DNA from: Codonopsis lanceolata
Lineage: Eukaryota > Streptophyta > Magnoliopsida > Asterales > Campanulaceae
Direction: 5' to 3'
Length of the DNA: 64,000 bases
Assembly: GCA_013146195.2 (NCBI GenBank)
Contig: CM028383.1
Coordinates: forward strand, 16,701,642-16,765,641
A program made the translations under genes and the position numbers. Below, piece after piece: positions 11,379-22,874 of this stretch (positions are counted from its first letter, which is position 1; every line of letters begins with the position of its first letter). The notes under the pieces are model-generated. The model made no database searches. It had not been told where the DNA came from and worked only from the letters and a program-made list of their open reading frames with translations.

Positions 11379-11893
11379 AGATGATCATGCTCGCTAAGAC
11401 CTCTCTTCTTGATCGTTATACTCTTGGCCCCCAGATTTCAGGCAAGGGGCTGTTTGCATGCTTTATGCCTGGGCGGCCAGAGATCTGTCCCTGCTCGCTT
11501 ATGAATTGTGCTCGGGCTATGATGAATGCACATGATTTGTTTGTGACTGTGGTGATGGCATGCTAGGCATGTGACCAATGCTTGGGCCTTTTGGACCAGG
11601 CAGCTCAGTGGCCCCCTACACATTGGCTAGTGAGCACATTTACTCGGAGCGACGATCATAACCACTTTACTCATGATGGTTGTACTATCTGACCGTTGTA
11701 ATACTTGATCTCTTTGGTTATGGGCAAGACTCATAAAGCAGGCTCGATACTAAGGACCACTTCAATGGTGCGAAGAGCAGGTGGGCGCCAGGGGTGCATT
11801 TGATAGGATGCTAAGGTGCAGCCGTCGTTTGGAATGAGGTTGCATGCATGAACCTTTCCCGAAGTGACATTAAATGCAACGCTCCAGTTGACC

Positions 11894-11901
11894 TATAAAA
11901 G
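11894..11901 (+). promoter_or_regulatory. TATA box of the antisense extra ORF (copy 1)
   Basis: cctataaaag sits in the middle of the retroelement, outside the LTRs, about 160 bp upstream of a good splice donor. The second Tat element has a counterpart at 53178-53184 on the other strand, supporting a dedicated internal promoter. Confidence 0.6.
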
Positions 11902-12054
11902 AAAATCACCCCCTCCTTAACCTCCTTTCACAAACCCTTCAAACTCACGAGCCCCTTTTTCTCTTCCATTGCCTTCGAATCGCCGGTGTTCTTGAAGAAT
12001 CCAGGAAGCAGATCAACCCACTAAACCTCGTCAACCTCCCAGATCCAGTAACAG

Positions 12055-12365
12055 GTAACTTCCTACTTAAAACTGATCTTCTATTTTTATTTCATCTTCA
12101 CTTTGTCCCTACTAGAACCCTAGCTTTAGATTTCGGTTATGCCCATTGGATATTCCACTATTCAATATTTGAGGTTTCACGACTCCTTGAGTTCATTTTG
12201 ACTGGCCTTTCTGACTTTTGCACCGACTTGAGCTTACACATAGGTAGGAATCGAGGACATGGAAAGTTGGTACCTTGAAACGTAAACCTTAAACGAGGGT
12301 TTTACCTACTCATTTTTACCTGTTTACATGAGCATGAATTAATGTCTGTTCCTCGATTCATGTAG
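12055..12365 (+). other. 5'-UTR intron of the antisense extra ORF (copy 1)
   Basis: The donor acag|gtaact ends the leader exon at 12054. The acceptor tgtag| at 12365 lies one base before the ATG at 12367. The intron is T-rich. The homologous gene at 52.7 kb also has an intron ending directly before its ATG. Confidence 0.6.
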
Positions 12366-12366
12366 G

Positions 12367-13880
12367 ATGTCTTCTTGTGAGGAGAGCAGTTCAGAAATCG
12401 AAGGATGCAATTATGATCATGGAGCTTCAAGTGAGCATGAGGGGAGCTTTAAAGTTGAATCCATTAGCTCTGAAAGAATTGAACAGGATGAAACCTTGGC
12501 CCAGACGCACATGCTGAGAACGAGCAGGTTGTGGATAGCCACGCCAACGTTGAAGACAGGCAGGGTGGGGATCACCCTGCCGACGTTGAGGACAGGCGCT
12601 TTGGGTTTGAATCTCCGAGCACAAGCGCTCCCAGGAAAAGAGGAAGAAGGTTGCTCGCCAGAAAATGAAAAAACCTGTGGTCGATGAACCTGCCTTGATG
12701 AAATGGGACGATCTGACTTGTGATGAGGACCTGTCTGCTTGGTTCTACTCCATGGGCATTGACCCAAAAATTACCGAGTGAAGGCCTTCGACCTGGATAT
12801 AGAGAAATACATGCACAATTATGAGGGAGACCGTATGGTTTTTTACTTCAATTTTTTCTTGGTCGGCTTAAGGCTTCCCTTAGACCCCTTCATCGTCGAA
12901 TTCCTTCACTACAACAACACCCTCTCCTGCGACTTGACCCTTACCACAGTGAGGTTTTTGGTCGCATACACCGTAGCTTGCAGACTACTCGAGTTTGAGC
13001 CCGATATGACCTTGTTTTGAAAAGTCTTCTTGTTCTCGTTGGGTAAGAAGAATGGGCACATCACGGGCCGTTCCAACCCTAACTACTTCAAACTTTTTAG
13101 TGACAGTCCCAATAAAGTCGAAGCTTGGGATGGGAAAGCGTTGCTCATTGAATCTCGAGTTGGATGGCCCTTTGCACCGTACTTGCGTAACATGGAAATC
13201 CCAAAGTATGATAAGAATGCTTTCCGAGCTGGAGAGCCAAGAATAGCCATTCCTTTCAAGACTCTGCTCGGTGTGAGAGAAGGCAAAGCCGGGCATGACT
13301 GGGTGCTTGACTGGATAGCTTTTACATCTGACCCCATACTCTTTCGTCAGGCCGGTGTACTCAATTGGCCCGTAGAGGGAATAGAGCCTAGGATCACTGT
13401 TGATGATGAGGAGCCCCACCCGTACTGGGGAAACTATCACTGGGGAAAGTTCCCGAGCGAGTGCCCTAACGGTGAGCTAGCTGGAACTAATTGTATTATT
13501 GTCTTCTCGCTAAGCTGTCTGTCTGCCTTCCATTTTTTCCTTGTATATTGTTTTTGTTTGAACTTTGTCTGATAATTCTTTGTTGACATTGCAGACATGA
13601 TACAGCTTGAAGATGCTACTAGATTCTTGCAGGTTGCGAAGAGGGGGGGGGGAACAAGAAGGAACACTCAGCTTGCTAATCAAGAGCCTACTTCCCTTCC
13701 CACTGCCCTATCTATAAGTACGGGGCGAGGAGCGAGTCGAGCACGTATTGAATCGAGCCGGGTCGCCGCTCTTGCCATTACCTTAACTCCTGCTCCCATC
13801 CACGCCAAAGTCTTTCCTTACAGCGAGCCCACAAATGCCCGAATCTTCAGTGCTTCATCAAAGGTCACTAGGCCAATTTG
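12367..13880 (+). pseudogene. Extra ORF with putative gypsy-type transposon domain (PF04195-like), copy 1
   Basis: The gene lies antisense to its host Tat element. After an acidic, Ser/Glu-rich N-terminus, the domain reads LRLPLDPFIVEFL, then FLVAYTVACRLLEFEPD, then ALLIESRVGWPF and HPYWGNYHWGKF. The same order is present in the copy at 51-53 kb and resembles the plant 'putative gypsy-type transposon' family, whose biochemical role is unknown. An intron is predicted at 13472-13594 (gtgagc...ttgcag) at the same place as in copy 2. The gene is broken by two frameshifts (about 12650 and 12775) and an in-frame TGA at 13018. Its 3' end, including the coiled-coil region seen in copy 2, has been deleted. 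The start at 12367 is chosen because the acceptor lies one base upstream. Confidence 0.68.
13472..13594 (+). other. Second intron of extra ORF copy 1
   Basis: Donor g|gtgagct, T-rich body, acceptor attgcag|acatga. It falls just after the HPYW...F block, as does the intron at 51368-51283 in copy 2. Confidence 0.55.
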
Positions 13881-13884
13881 AGAC

Positions 13885-14889
13885 TCAAAGGACATCAATT
13901 AGTCCCTTGCTTTGGTCTTCCTCGTGTACTCCTTGATGTTGGGAAAGATGAGGCCCTGAGCTGGAGGAGCATTTTCTATCCATGGGGCCAGAGGGCTAGC
14001 TATAGTGCCCATAAAATTTCCTTCAAAGACCTTTCCTTGCTCCCACGCCTGCATGCACAATTTCAACTCCTTGAACTCCTGTGCATTTATTGCAGCGGGT
14101 TGGCCATCAGCGGGCTGAAGCTATACACCGACCACAAGTGGGGCCTTTGGGGGTCCCATAGCTTTCATAGCCTGAGCAATGCCTACGGCCGATGTTTACG
14201 AGCATGGGGGGTCCCATAGCTCTCATAGCTTGGGGGGAAGGTGACCAATGTCTATGAGCATGTGATCCCCTTGGCGATGGGGGAATAATGTCGGCGGGAA
14301 AATGATCGTCGTGGAGACAAATAGTGGTGTCTGCAAGCATGTGACCTGCGCGGAGAGGGAGACCGCAAGCGGCGACGTGATTAGGCTGAATACTGCCCTG
14401 CTCGAGGGCCGAGGTGAGAGTGCACACTTGGAACAACTCTATGACTAGCCCGCCCCTCATGCTGACTACGTCCCCTGTTTGATTCCAGCTCACGGGGTTA
14501 TGATGGAACTTGAACTGGCCTCTGGGGGTCTCTTCCTGGCCTAGACACACGGACCGCCTAACTCTGAGCGGGCACAACTGGAAAAGGCTCCAGTTCGATG
14601 GATAACGGAGGCTTACCCATTGCAATCAACTGCTGGTTTAGTTGATGTATTTGTCCCAAGTACAACGCCCGTGACATAGATCCTCCTCCTGGAACTCGTT
14701 GGCTAAACCAACAGCAGCCACAACACTTCTGGCCAACGATTCAAGACCTCGCCTCTGATTAATCTGATGACGAGCATCATATGGATAAGGTGGAGGGGGT
14801 AACAAATTGTCGGCTTGAACCTCCATACTAGAAGTAGCCGTGTGTCCATCCTCAGGTAGGTTAACACCATTAACGCCGTTTGCAGCCAT
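13885..14889 (-). pseudogene. Tat-type gag remnant
   Basis: It begins MAANGVNGVNLPEDG, 52 bp after the minus-strand 5' LTR. An 83-codon open frame is followed by broken frames rich in Arg/Ser (RSPSPRRSHACRHH). A segment on the same strand at about 14080-13890 reads QEFKELKLCMQAWEQGKVF and then FMGTIASPLAPWIENAP and IFPNIKEYTRKT. This matches the usual Tat gag start of the capsid region ('SPF...I...P.G...P.IKEY.G'). Several stops and frameshifts are present, and the rest of gag and all of pol have been deleted at about 13885. It cannot produce a functional Gag. Family assignment rests on position after the LTR, on these motifs, and on the antisense gene. Confidence 0.6.
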
Positions 14890-14940
14890 GGAGATAGCTT
14901 AAAAGTAGTTGGAAAAATCTTTCCCAGCAATGAAACCAAC

Positions 14941-15340
14941 TGATGCATCCAATTTATGCGGATACACTGGGCTTGAATGTCTGGATATCTGGCTTTCAAT
15001 CTATCCGTAACTTTAAGGCCCAAACCTGTCAAAAAGCAACATAAACCGTGAACTAGGTAGGGGTTTTCCCTGCAAATGGACTTCGATGTGAAAATTAGTA
15101 AATACACAGTTGAGATAATAATTTGACAGAGTTTCAGCTTGTAAATTTGTAAGTGTAGCTCCTCCTTTTGAAGAAGGAAGGCTTATATAGGGCCAACCTT
15201 GATCTTCAAGGCTGGGAGCTGAACATTGAAGGCGGGGGCGTGAAAGGTGGGCACGTTCAGGGCCACGTCCGAAATGTGGGGGTGGATTTCCTGGCATTAA
15301 CTCCCCATGTTCAAGATGGTCGTTACCATGTAACTGAACA
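14941..15340 (-). repeat. 5' LTR of the deleted Tat element
   Basis: A 400-bp LTR starting, on the minus strand, TGTTCAGTTACATGG and ending ggatgcatCA. It contains a TATA-like ctatataag (plus-strand cttatatag near 15182). It matches 11032-11378 and 8300-8484. Confidence 0.8.
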
Positions 15341-15347
15341 TGATGAT

Positions 15348-17383
15348 TTTTGGTCCACAAGATTGCTCAAATAGGCTAGAGGGGGGGGGGTGAATAGCCT
15401 ATGTTGCCGTTTAAATTTTTCTTCTTTTTACATAGGTAAACTAAAGGTTTTAAAGGTGTAGACATTTTGCAGGGTGAGCATGTCTGCTGGTATCAATGAA
15501 CAGCACACTTGCTCTCAGAAGAGTTATGCACTCTGCTGGTGAGCTGCCGTTTAAACCAAAAGCCTATTTGAAAGAGTTTAAGCAACGGAAATAGTTAGGC
15601 TTAGATTTAGGGAGTCTTAAGTAGTTGTACACGAATATATGATCAGAACAACAATACACTTAATCCTTCTTCCAAATGCTGATTTAGGAAGTCATTAGAG
15701 AATAGCCTTTCAAAGGATAATCAATTTATAAAATCTCACAAAGAGATAAAGACTGAAAGATAAATTATTTGAAAGAACATCTGAATTTATTCAAAGATAA
15801 ATTACAAATTACATCAGCCTAGACACCCTATGTACAGTTTCTGTCCTCATCCTGTCAAGCCTTAATCTTTACTTAATTATTTATAGACGAATTCTTAAGT
15901 AAAGAGGGCAATAGGAGACGAGAACGAGAAACTGATATGAGAAGTATTGAAGGTTTATATCTGAACGATTGAGTGCAGAGCACTCGACCATCTATAATGA
16001 TTGATTATTGCACAATCAACAACATTTGTATGTGAATACAAATCTGAAGATATGAATGTAATATTTACAGACAGCTTTTCATCTTCCTTGGGCACCATCT
16101 GAAATCAATCTTCAAATCGATTCAAGAACTTGACCTCTAGCTTTAAGAATAAAGTCCTGAAGCTCAGCTAGAGGATGAGTTCTTCGAAGAAGGGTGAAAA
16201 ACTCAAATCAACTGAGTTTTTGACCAAGACGCCGATCTCTGTCTATTGAGATTTCTGATCTCTCTCTCTTCTTCTTCAAAACCTTTCTTCCTAGCGAACC
16301 ACAGAGAGTGTTTTGCTAAGGTCTGGGTAAGCTCACTGCAACTCTCTGTGAAGATCTGAGATGCGTTGGTGAAGACGATCTTTTGTAGATCTTACAGCTT
16401 TTTTGAAATTCTTGTTGTAGGTGTCTTCGTATTTGTCGACACTTGTCTATCTATGTGTATTTTTGAAAAAGAGGATGGGAGATTTATTTTATAGACCAGG
16501 GTCAATTGATCGTTGAGAAATGAAGATGGATTTTCTATCCGTTAGAGAGATGTCGTTGTTGGAGACTATCATATAGATATGTTGTTCATGGGATCTTTGA
16601 CTATTGGATAAAAGCTTTGTCTTGCAGATCCTGAACTGGTTGCCTGTCAGACGGTGTTGATAGGTCTATGAAAAGCAAGTCTGACGTCTGATGCACTATC
16701 AGGTGGTCTGTCCAATAAAGTGGATTCTTTTGACTTTTCCAGACCACGTGAGTGAGAGAAGGTCCTGCAGCATCACTGGTGTCATGCTTCACAAAGATTT
16801 GAATTGCTTTTGATGCTTCAATACATTTGTCGTATCTTGATCTACTGCAGTTTTGTCTCTTTGTAGCACGTGCAGAACTAAGTCTGCTGGTGTGATATTC
16901 AATAGTGAGTATTCTTGTAAGGAAGGACTGCTGGTTGCTGATGTGAACATTCAAACCATAGCAAGTCTGCTGGTAGTAGGTCTTCAAGGTATTTCCGCGA
17001 TGCACTTGATAAAGCTGCTGGTGACAAGTCCTTTGAGAAAATTTTACATTACAGCATGTCTGCTGGTAGCGAGTTCTTCAAAATGTCTTTTAGTGCATAT
17101 GACAAGTCTGGTGGTGACGAGTCTTTCGAAAACCTTGATGCTATAGCAAGTCTGCTGGTGCTGGTGCATATGAAGCACTGGTCTATTCAATCATCATTAA
17201 GAAGGTAGGACTAGATTAGGACAACCTAAGCTAAGACATATGTGTTGTCAAACATGTTTCCACACTAATCGGTACACAACTCTCTTAGCCACTTGCTATG
17301 ACACACATTAATGAGAACAAGGAAATCAAAATATTCAGAATATGCTAGGTGATAAGTTAATTGTCAAGAAGTATATTCCAACA
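15348..17383 (-). repeat. 3' LTR of the LARD (~2.0 kb)
   Basis: The boundaries are an inverted pair: tttTTGGTCC (mutated from TGTTGGTCC) on the left and ATTCCAACA on the right, next to the polypurine tract. 15348-16572 matches 24864-26073, including a run of nine Gs within ctagaggggggggg. The right 800 bp has no partner because the other LTR is truncated. Confidence 0.82.
16881..17160 (+). repeat. ~45-bp degenerate minisatellite (agtctgctggt)
   Basis: The core agtctgctgg or a one- to two-base variant recurs at 16881, 16925, 16964, 17012, 17057, 17105 and 17149, with spacings of 39-48 bp. The sequence between cores is also partly conserved (gacaagtc, ttgagaaaa). It lies inside the LTR. Confidence 0.72.
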
Positions 17384-18239
17384 ATCTCCTCCTATTTTCT
17401 TAGAACCATTACTAGATGACATATATAAAGCATTAAAGCATTTATCAAGACATAGAAATAACATGCTCACAATGAATTATCATTTTATCTCAAGGCATGC
17501 CCTATGTTGATAATTACAAGAGCGATGACTTTGTATAATCTACTATTGCTATTAAAGACTCGATAAATCAAAGTACTGAACATGTAAAGGAATAGTGAAA
17601 AATAGTTTAGATCTCTTATGATATTTGAAAATGTTTAATCAGAATCTAAAAAGTTTTAGGGTCCTTGCTTGCATACAGGTTTTATATGTTAAAGAATGTT
17701 TTGGCAAGTAAGAGTAGCAAATCTTTATGTAATCAAATGTTTTTGAAAGTGTTTACAATAAAGATTGCTTATGATACCACTTTAAAGCATTTTGATTTTT
17801 CTGTTGAAAATAAATTATCTTTGTCGAAGGTAAGACTCAATAGAGATATTTTTAGAAAAGCAATTTTCAACAGAAGTGCTACAAAGGCTGAGCGTGATTC
17901 ACATAGAATCAGCTGTAGGGGTGAATTTTTCACCTTATGTGTGTCTTTCATTTATCAAGGGAAATTTTGGTGATATGAACTCTTCTCCTTAGTTCATAAA
18001 TTCTCCTCCTAAGTTTGTGAAGTCTTCTATGTCTTGGAGAGTTCTGGATAACTCTCCTCCTTAATTAATATCTCTCTTTCTTGATGAACTCTCCTTCTTA
18101 ATTAATGACGTTAATCTTTTATGGATATGTCATAACTCGCCTCCTTAATGGTTGCAAGCAAGAGAGAGAAGAAGAAAAAGAAGGAAGAACAGAAGAGAAG
18201 GAAAATAGATAAAGAAGATGTCAGTTAAGATTTTAGATT

Positions 18240-18960
18240 GAGAAACTACTAATAGAAAACAATACATCCTACTTGGAATCCCCAAAGTTACCAGTGATAG
18301 AGCCTAAAGAATAGTCTTTATCTTCGTCAGAAAATCTTTTATTGCCGAACAACTCTCGAGTTATCAGCAGGTCTCCAGTGATAGGAAGGCGTTCATCCTC
18401 GTGGATTGTGGATTGAATGGGCTGATAGGAGCAAAGAAAATAACTTATAATCTTTGCATACTTGTGAATCCCAGACCCATTCACTCGTCTTCGCACAATA
18501 GACCGGCAGATGAGAGAGAAGATAACTTTTGACTAATTGATGGTGTGAGAATCAAGAACATCAATGGTGAAGTTCCGAAGTCTTCTGGTGTCACTGCCTG
18601 ATCCTGCTTCATGAAAGAGAAGGCATCGACTCAGAATCTCACAAATACAGTACACATCTAAGGGATAAATATTGATGTCCCAGGTACTGTAGTCATCTCG
18701 AGAATGGTAGCCAATTCGTTGAATCCATGATTCATTAAGAATAGAATCATCGAGAGCGTCAGGTCCAACAGAAGTAAGATGAAAGACGCGTGACAGGCTC
18801 TCGGCATTAAGGATGACAGAAGTACCTCGAATGTGACTGTTGAGGCTCTTACCTTCTCTTGCCAGTTGCATCCTTGAGTAGAATTCATCAACCAGTTAAA
18901 GGCTGTAGAATTCTTCGCGAAAAGTAAGGATGGAGACGAGTCCAGAACTGTGATGAAGAG
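18240..18960 (-). pseudogene. LARD ORF resembling the putative plant transposon protein family (PF20167-like)
   Basis: It runs in the same sense as the LTRs. It reads EEFYSL-stop-LVDEFYSRM, then QLAREGKSLNSHIRGTSVIL, then LSRVFHL and SWIQRIGYHSRDDYSTWDIN, and, after frame breaks, IHKYAKIISYFLCSYQPIQS. 'F-Y-x-x-L...V-x-E-F-Y-x-x-M...H-I-R-G...' followed by a residue block and a '...L' start is typical of the plant transposon-associated domain found beside gag in some plant LTR elements. At least one in-frame stop and a frameshift near 18530 are visible. Function is not known for the family. The assignment is by pattern memory only. Confidence 0.45.
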
Positions 18961-19869
18961 CTATAATCGTTCCTCCAACAGTATTGTTGAGGAGAAATTG
19001 TTCTCCCTGGAGAGTGTGACCTAGAATATAGGACTGAGAGCCTATTCCGGTAACGAAAGACGATTCAGATGGAACATATCAACTAGAGACGCTTGAAGAA
19101 GATGTAGCGGCCAAGAAGATTTTTCTAAAAAAGAAATTTACTGGTATTGAAATGATATCAATTGTTGAAATGAGATCAATCAATTGTTGGGAAGTCTCAA
19201 TTTGGAAGATTATTATGGGAAGAATTAACTTTTTAATACTTTCAGAGGATATATATTGAAAGAACACACTTATCAAGAACCGTCGTTTTGGTATCCACTG
19301 TAGAGCTGTAATGACAGATATACAAAGCGGCGAAGTAATCATGTCAAAGCTCGAATTTGAATGAACATTTATCTTGGAAGGCGGCGATTCATGATGATGA
19401 TATTAAGTCATTCTTGAAGATGTTTTCGATATAGATTTTGACTTAAATCGAGGAATCTCAATATCCAGATATTAGATATCAATGATGGTGAGGTGTACTG
19501 GATAAAGAGAAGAATACATGTGTTGATATTAATGACTTTTTGAAAATAATATGAATTTAAAATGAACCTTTGAAGAAGTAAGATATGCTTTGAAATTCTA
19601 AAATTTCCATAAGATAATTTACGAGGCATTCTGAATTATCTACACAATCCTCAGCAATCTCTCAAATCTTTAGAATTTTTAAAATTTAAACCAATTTTTA
19701 AAAAGTATTTCAAAAGAGTATAAAATATTTTTCAAAACAGTACTGAAAGGTTTTGAAAACATTTTTGGAGTTCATACCAATTATTGAAATATTACTTTTT
19801 TAGAAAACATTTGAAAATCTATTAGTACTTCCAAAAGTTGTTTAAGTCAAGAATATCTTCACAAGTAGG

Positions 19870-20520
19870 TGACCAGCAGAGTCGATGAACTATTGAAACC
19901 TTTTTGATAAATGGTTAGTCTCAGTAGAGATGAATGTCTGCTGATCTGAGGTTATGAACAACAGAGAAGAGGGTCTGCTATTCAAGGATAACCAGCAGAG
20001 ATTTAGATATGCTGATTCAACTGATAGCTTAAAGAATGTATGCAACAGTAATGAAAGTCTGCTGATACTAGTTGATAATAGCAGATGGAGGGGGTGAATA
20101 ATTGAGAAAAATATCTTCTGACATCAATTTTATGCATGGTTATTAGTTGTCTTGAACACACTAAGATGGTTAGCAATGAAATTGTTGTGATTAGTTGAAG
20201 AATACTGTGTTCAAGAATGATGGAAGTCTATCGATACTGATTTTTGGAAAGATAGGTGATCAGTAGACTAAGGTTTGCTGATGCTAAATGTTATGGTTCG
20301 AGATGAAGAGTGATCAGCAATGTTTGAGGTATGCCGTTGTCAGTTGATGGAAATGACAAGAGAATCGGCATACATGAGAATCTGCTGATGGAAGGTGATC
20401 AGCAGTATTTAAAGTCTGCTGATACTGGATGTATCTTATGAGTTTAGTAGACAAGAGGGTTTGCTAAAATGATGGGACAGCAGATATTGAGGTCTGCTGA
20501 TGCCAATTGAGTGAAGATCA
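19870..20520. repeat. Dispersed tctgctg / cagcaga motif cluster
   Basis: Many short copies of gtctgctgat(a/c) and gatcagcag occur at irregular spacing, related to the core of the 16.9-kb minisatellite. No frame spans them. Confidence 0.5.
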
Positions 20521-22706
20521 TTTCAGCAAATTATCTTTTTAGGTGCCTTGGCTTCTGGAGGATGGACCATAGGCTTCATTGGCATAGATTAGCTGGTGAC
20601 TATGCTTCTTCTCAATAGAATCACAATTAAGTGAGAAGGGCATTAGAGGCAAAATGGGAGACAACAACCATCTTAGTCAAAGTGCTTGTATCACAAAGAA
20701 GCAAGTAGCTTATTCTTAATTTGGCTAGAGGTATAGAGTTGAAAGAACGCATTTCACTTTTAGGTCAACAGCTAAGATGATGACTCTCTTAAGGGTAAGA
20801 AAGTCATTTGTTCAAGACAATAGAAAAGAGAAAGAATATCGAGCAGAATTGTTTTGAACAAAGGAAACAACAAATAGAATTAAAGAAGTTGCTTGTTCTT
20901 CAAAAGGTCTTTATTCCAACAGCAGATATGAGGTCTGCTGTTGTGAAGTTTTTGAGACCAGAAATTTTTGGAGGGAATGAAGATTCACCAGAACATCATG
21001 GGTTAAAGTGAAATCTTCCATTCCTGAGAAAGGAGTTGCATGGGAAACATTCCTTTCCTAAGGAATCCAAAACTGTAGTTATATATATTCCAACAATAAT
21101 ACTTCTGATGAGATTTCTACCAGTACTCTAGATGTTTTGAAGTAAAATAAGGTTCTTACTGAGTTAAATCGGTTTTCAAGATACCAGTTGATCTTAGTTA
21201 TAATGACAAGCAGTTAAAGTAAGGATGGATCAAAAGATTTCCATTATGCTAAGAACCAATTTAGTCTTTTGAACATCAGAAGTTTTTTGATAAAACATTA
21301 ATATATTTTGTAGAATCTGAATTAGATCTACAAGAATAGATCGAATTCATAAGACTATTATTTAAAAAGTAGATCCTGGTTTCTTCTCATCAAAATTATA
21401 GTTTGTTGGATTGGAACACTAATGGTTAAGGATTGGTTTACTGTTGGGTTAACAGCAGAGTTATGTTTGCTGTTGTGTATTCAGAACAAAAGGTATAAAA
21501 TAAAGTACAGGTACCGAAGCCATAAGGAAACATAAGATTTCATGCTATCAAAGAATGTTCATACAAAAGTAGATAGACATGAAGTAAAGTTGTTTTGAAC
21601 AAGTTCTCATTTAGATCAACATATAATCGATTACAAAGAAGATATTGTATCAGTGTCTATCATAGTGTTTGGGAGGTAGTTTGCGAGTGATAGAGATGAG
21701 GGAAGGAATGTCTTTATAAATACTCACTGAGGCAAGACGAAGGACTGGTTAATGAGATGAATTCATTAAGTTCGAAGAGTCCTTTCAACCACTCTTCATT
21801 AAAGTCATATAGGGTAGTGTGAGAGATGGTTGTGATTCCTAGATATCCGATAAAGTATTCTCCTTTGAAAGCTAAGAGATTTTGAAAAGACAAATCAACT
21901 TTCTTGAGAAGATAAAAAGGTTTTTGATAAGACAAAACAATTTTTCAGTAAAATTTGTCAAAACAACTTTTTCAGAAAAATGTTTGATTTTGACAAAAGT
22001 GACTTTTTAGAAAATGTTTTTGAAGAACACATTTTCCTTTTTAAAGATATATTTTACCTTTACCGATAATCTAGGAAATTTTCCTTTTACTTTAAGAAAT
22101 AGTCAGTTTCAAAAAGTTTAACCTCAACCTTTGTAGAAATTTGCAAAGATAACCATGTATGTTGCACATTGTCTACTAAGGTGGAAACTCCTATAAGTCA
22201 GCACACAGAACTAAGCTTATGAAGTACTGTGTAACAAGAATGTTCGACAATGAAGAAGGTTTGAATATAACACAATCTAAACAGATCAAAGATAATCTAA
22301 AATTACTTTGACAAGAAGACATCAAACATGTTGAGTAAAGTAAATCATACTTAATAGATTGAATAGAAATCGAAGAGCAAAGTATGATAAGCAGTTACTC
22401 AAGCTTTATATTTGCAGAGATAAACAGGAAAAAGCAGAGCATGCAAATATAAGGCTTATGCAGTGATGCTATATTCATGATCATGATTATTGATCGATGT
22501 ATTTTATATGTCGATTTCCTATACTTCTATGACTTAAACTAAGCTATTTTACGAGGCTTTTGGCTACTAATATGTGTTTTCTAGTGATTTTGTGAGTTTC
22601 AGGGTTTTAAGTGAAAGTATGCAAATTATAAGGATTTCTGGTGAAAATTCCAAGAAGGGGTCAGAGTGTAAAAATGAAGAAGAAAAGAAGAAAAGTCAAG
22701 CTGGGA

Positions 22707-22807
22707 ACCTTGCGGTCGCAAGGTGGACAGAAACTTCAGAAGACAAACCCCGGATTATTGAAGGACCTTGCGATCGCAAGGTGCCTCATACCTTGCGACC
22801 GCAAGGT
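22707..22807. repeat. Three 18-bp palindromes in the solo LTR promoter region
   Basis: accttgcggtcgcaaggt (22707-22724), accttgcgatcgcaaggt (22765-22782, a perfect palindrome) and accttgcgaccgcaaggt (22790-22807). They lie 60-160 bp upstream of the TATA box and could be protein-binding sites or hairpins. Confidence 0.85.
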
Positions 22808-22866
22808 AGTCAGAATGCTAAATTTTGCGTTTTCACAAGAGATTCAATTGTAATACAACTCCTCGG

Positions 22867-22874
22867 TATAAATA
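22867..22874 (+). promoter_or_regulatory. TATA box of the solo LTR
   Basis: tataaata within ctcggtataaatagaggtc, an ordinary LTR promoter arrangement. Confidence 0.65.

Larger units (their letters stand above)
11032..15340 (-). mobile_element. Internally deleted Tat-type Ty3/gypsy element
   Basis: Minus-strand element. The 5' LTR is 14941-15340, gag starts at 14889, and the 3' LTR is 11032-11378. Between them lies a plus-strand (antisense) extra gene, 11890-13880. Almost all of pol is missing: gag sequence runs down to about 13885 and directly meets the 3' part of the antisense gene. The first minus-strand bases after the 5' LTR (ttggtttcattgctgggaaa) resemble a decayed Tat PBS region. This gag, pol, antisense-ORF, LTR order is known for Tat-lineage elements. 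Confidence 0.75.

Noticed and set aside
12985..13440. 151-codon minus-strand frame
   Set aside because: It is the shadow of the PF04195-like gene on the plus strand, whose domain is conserved in the second copy.
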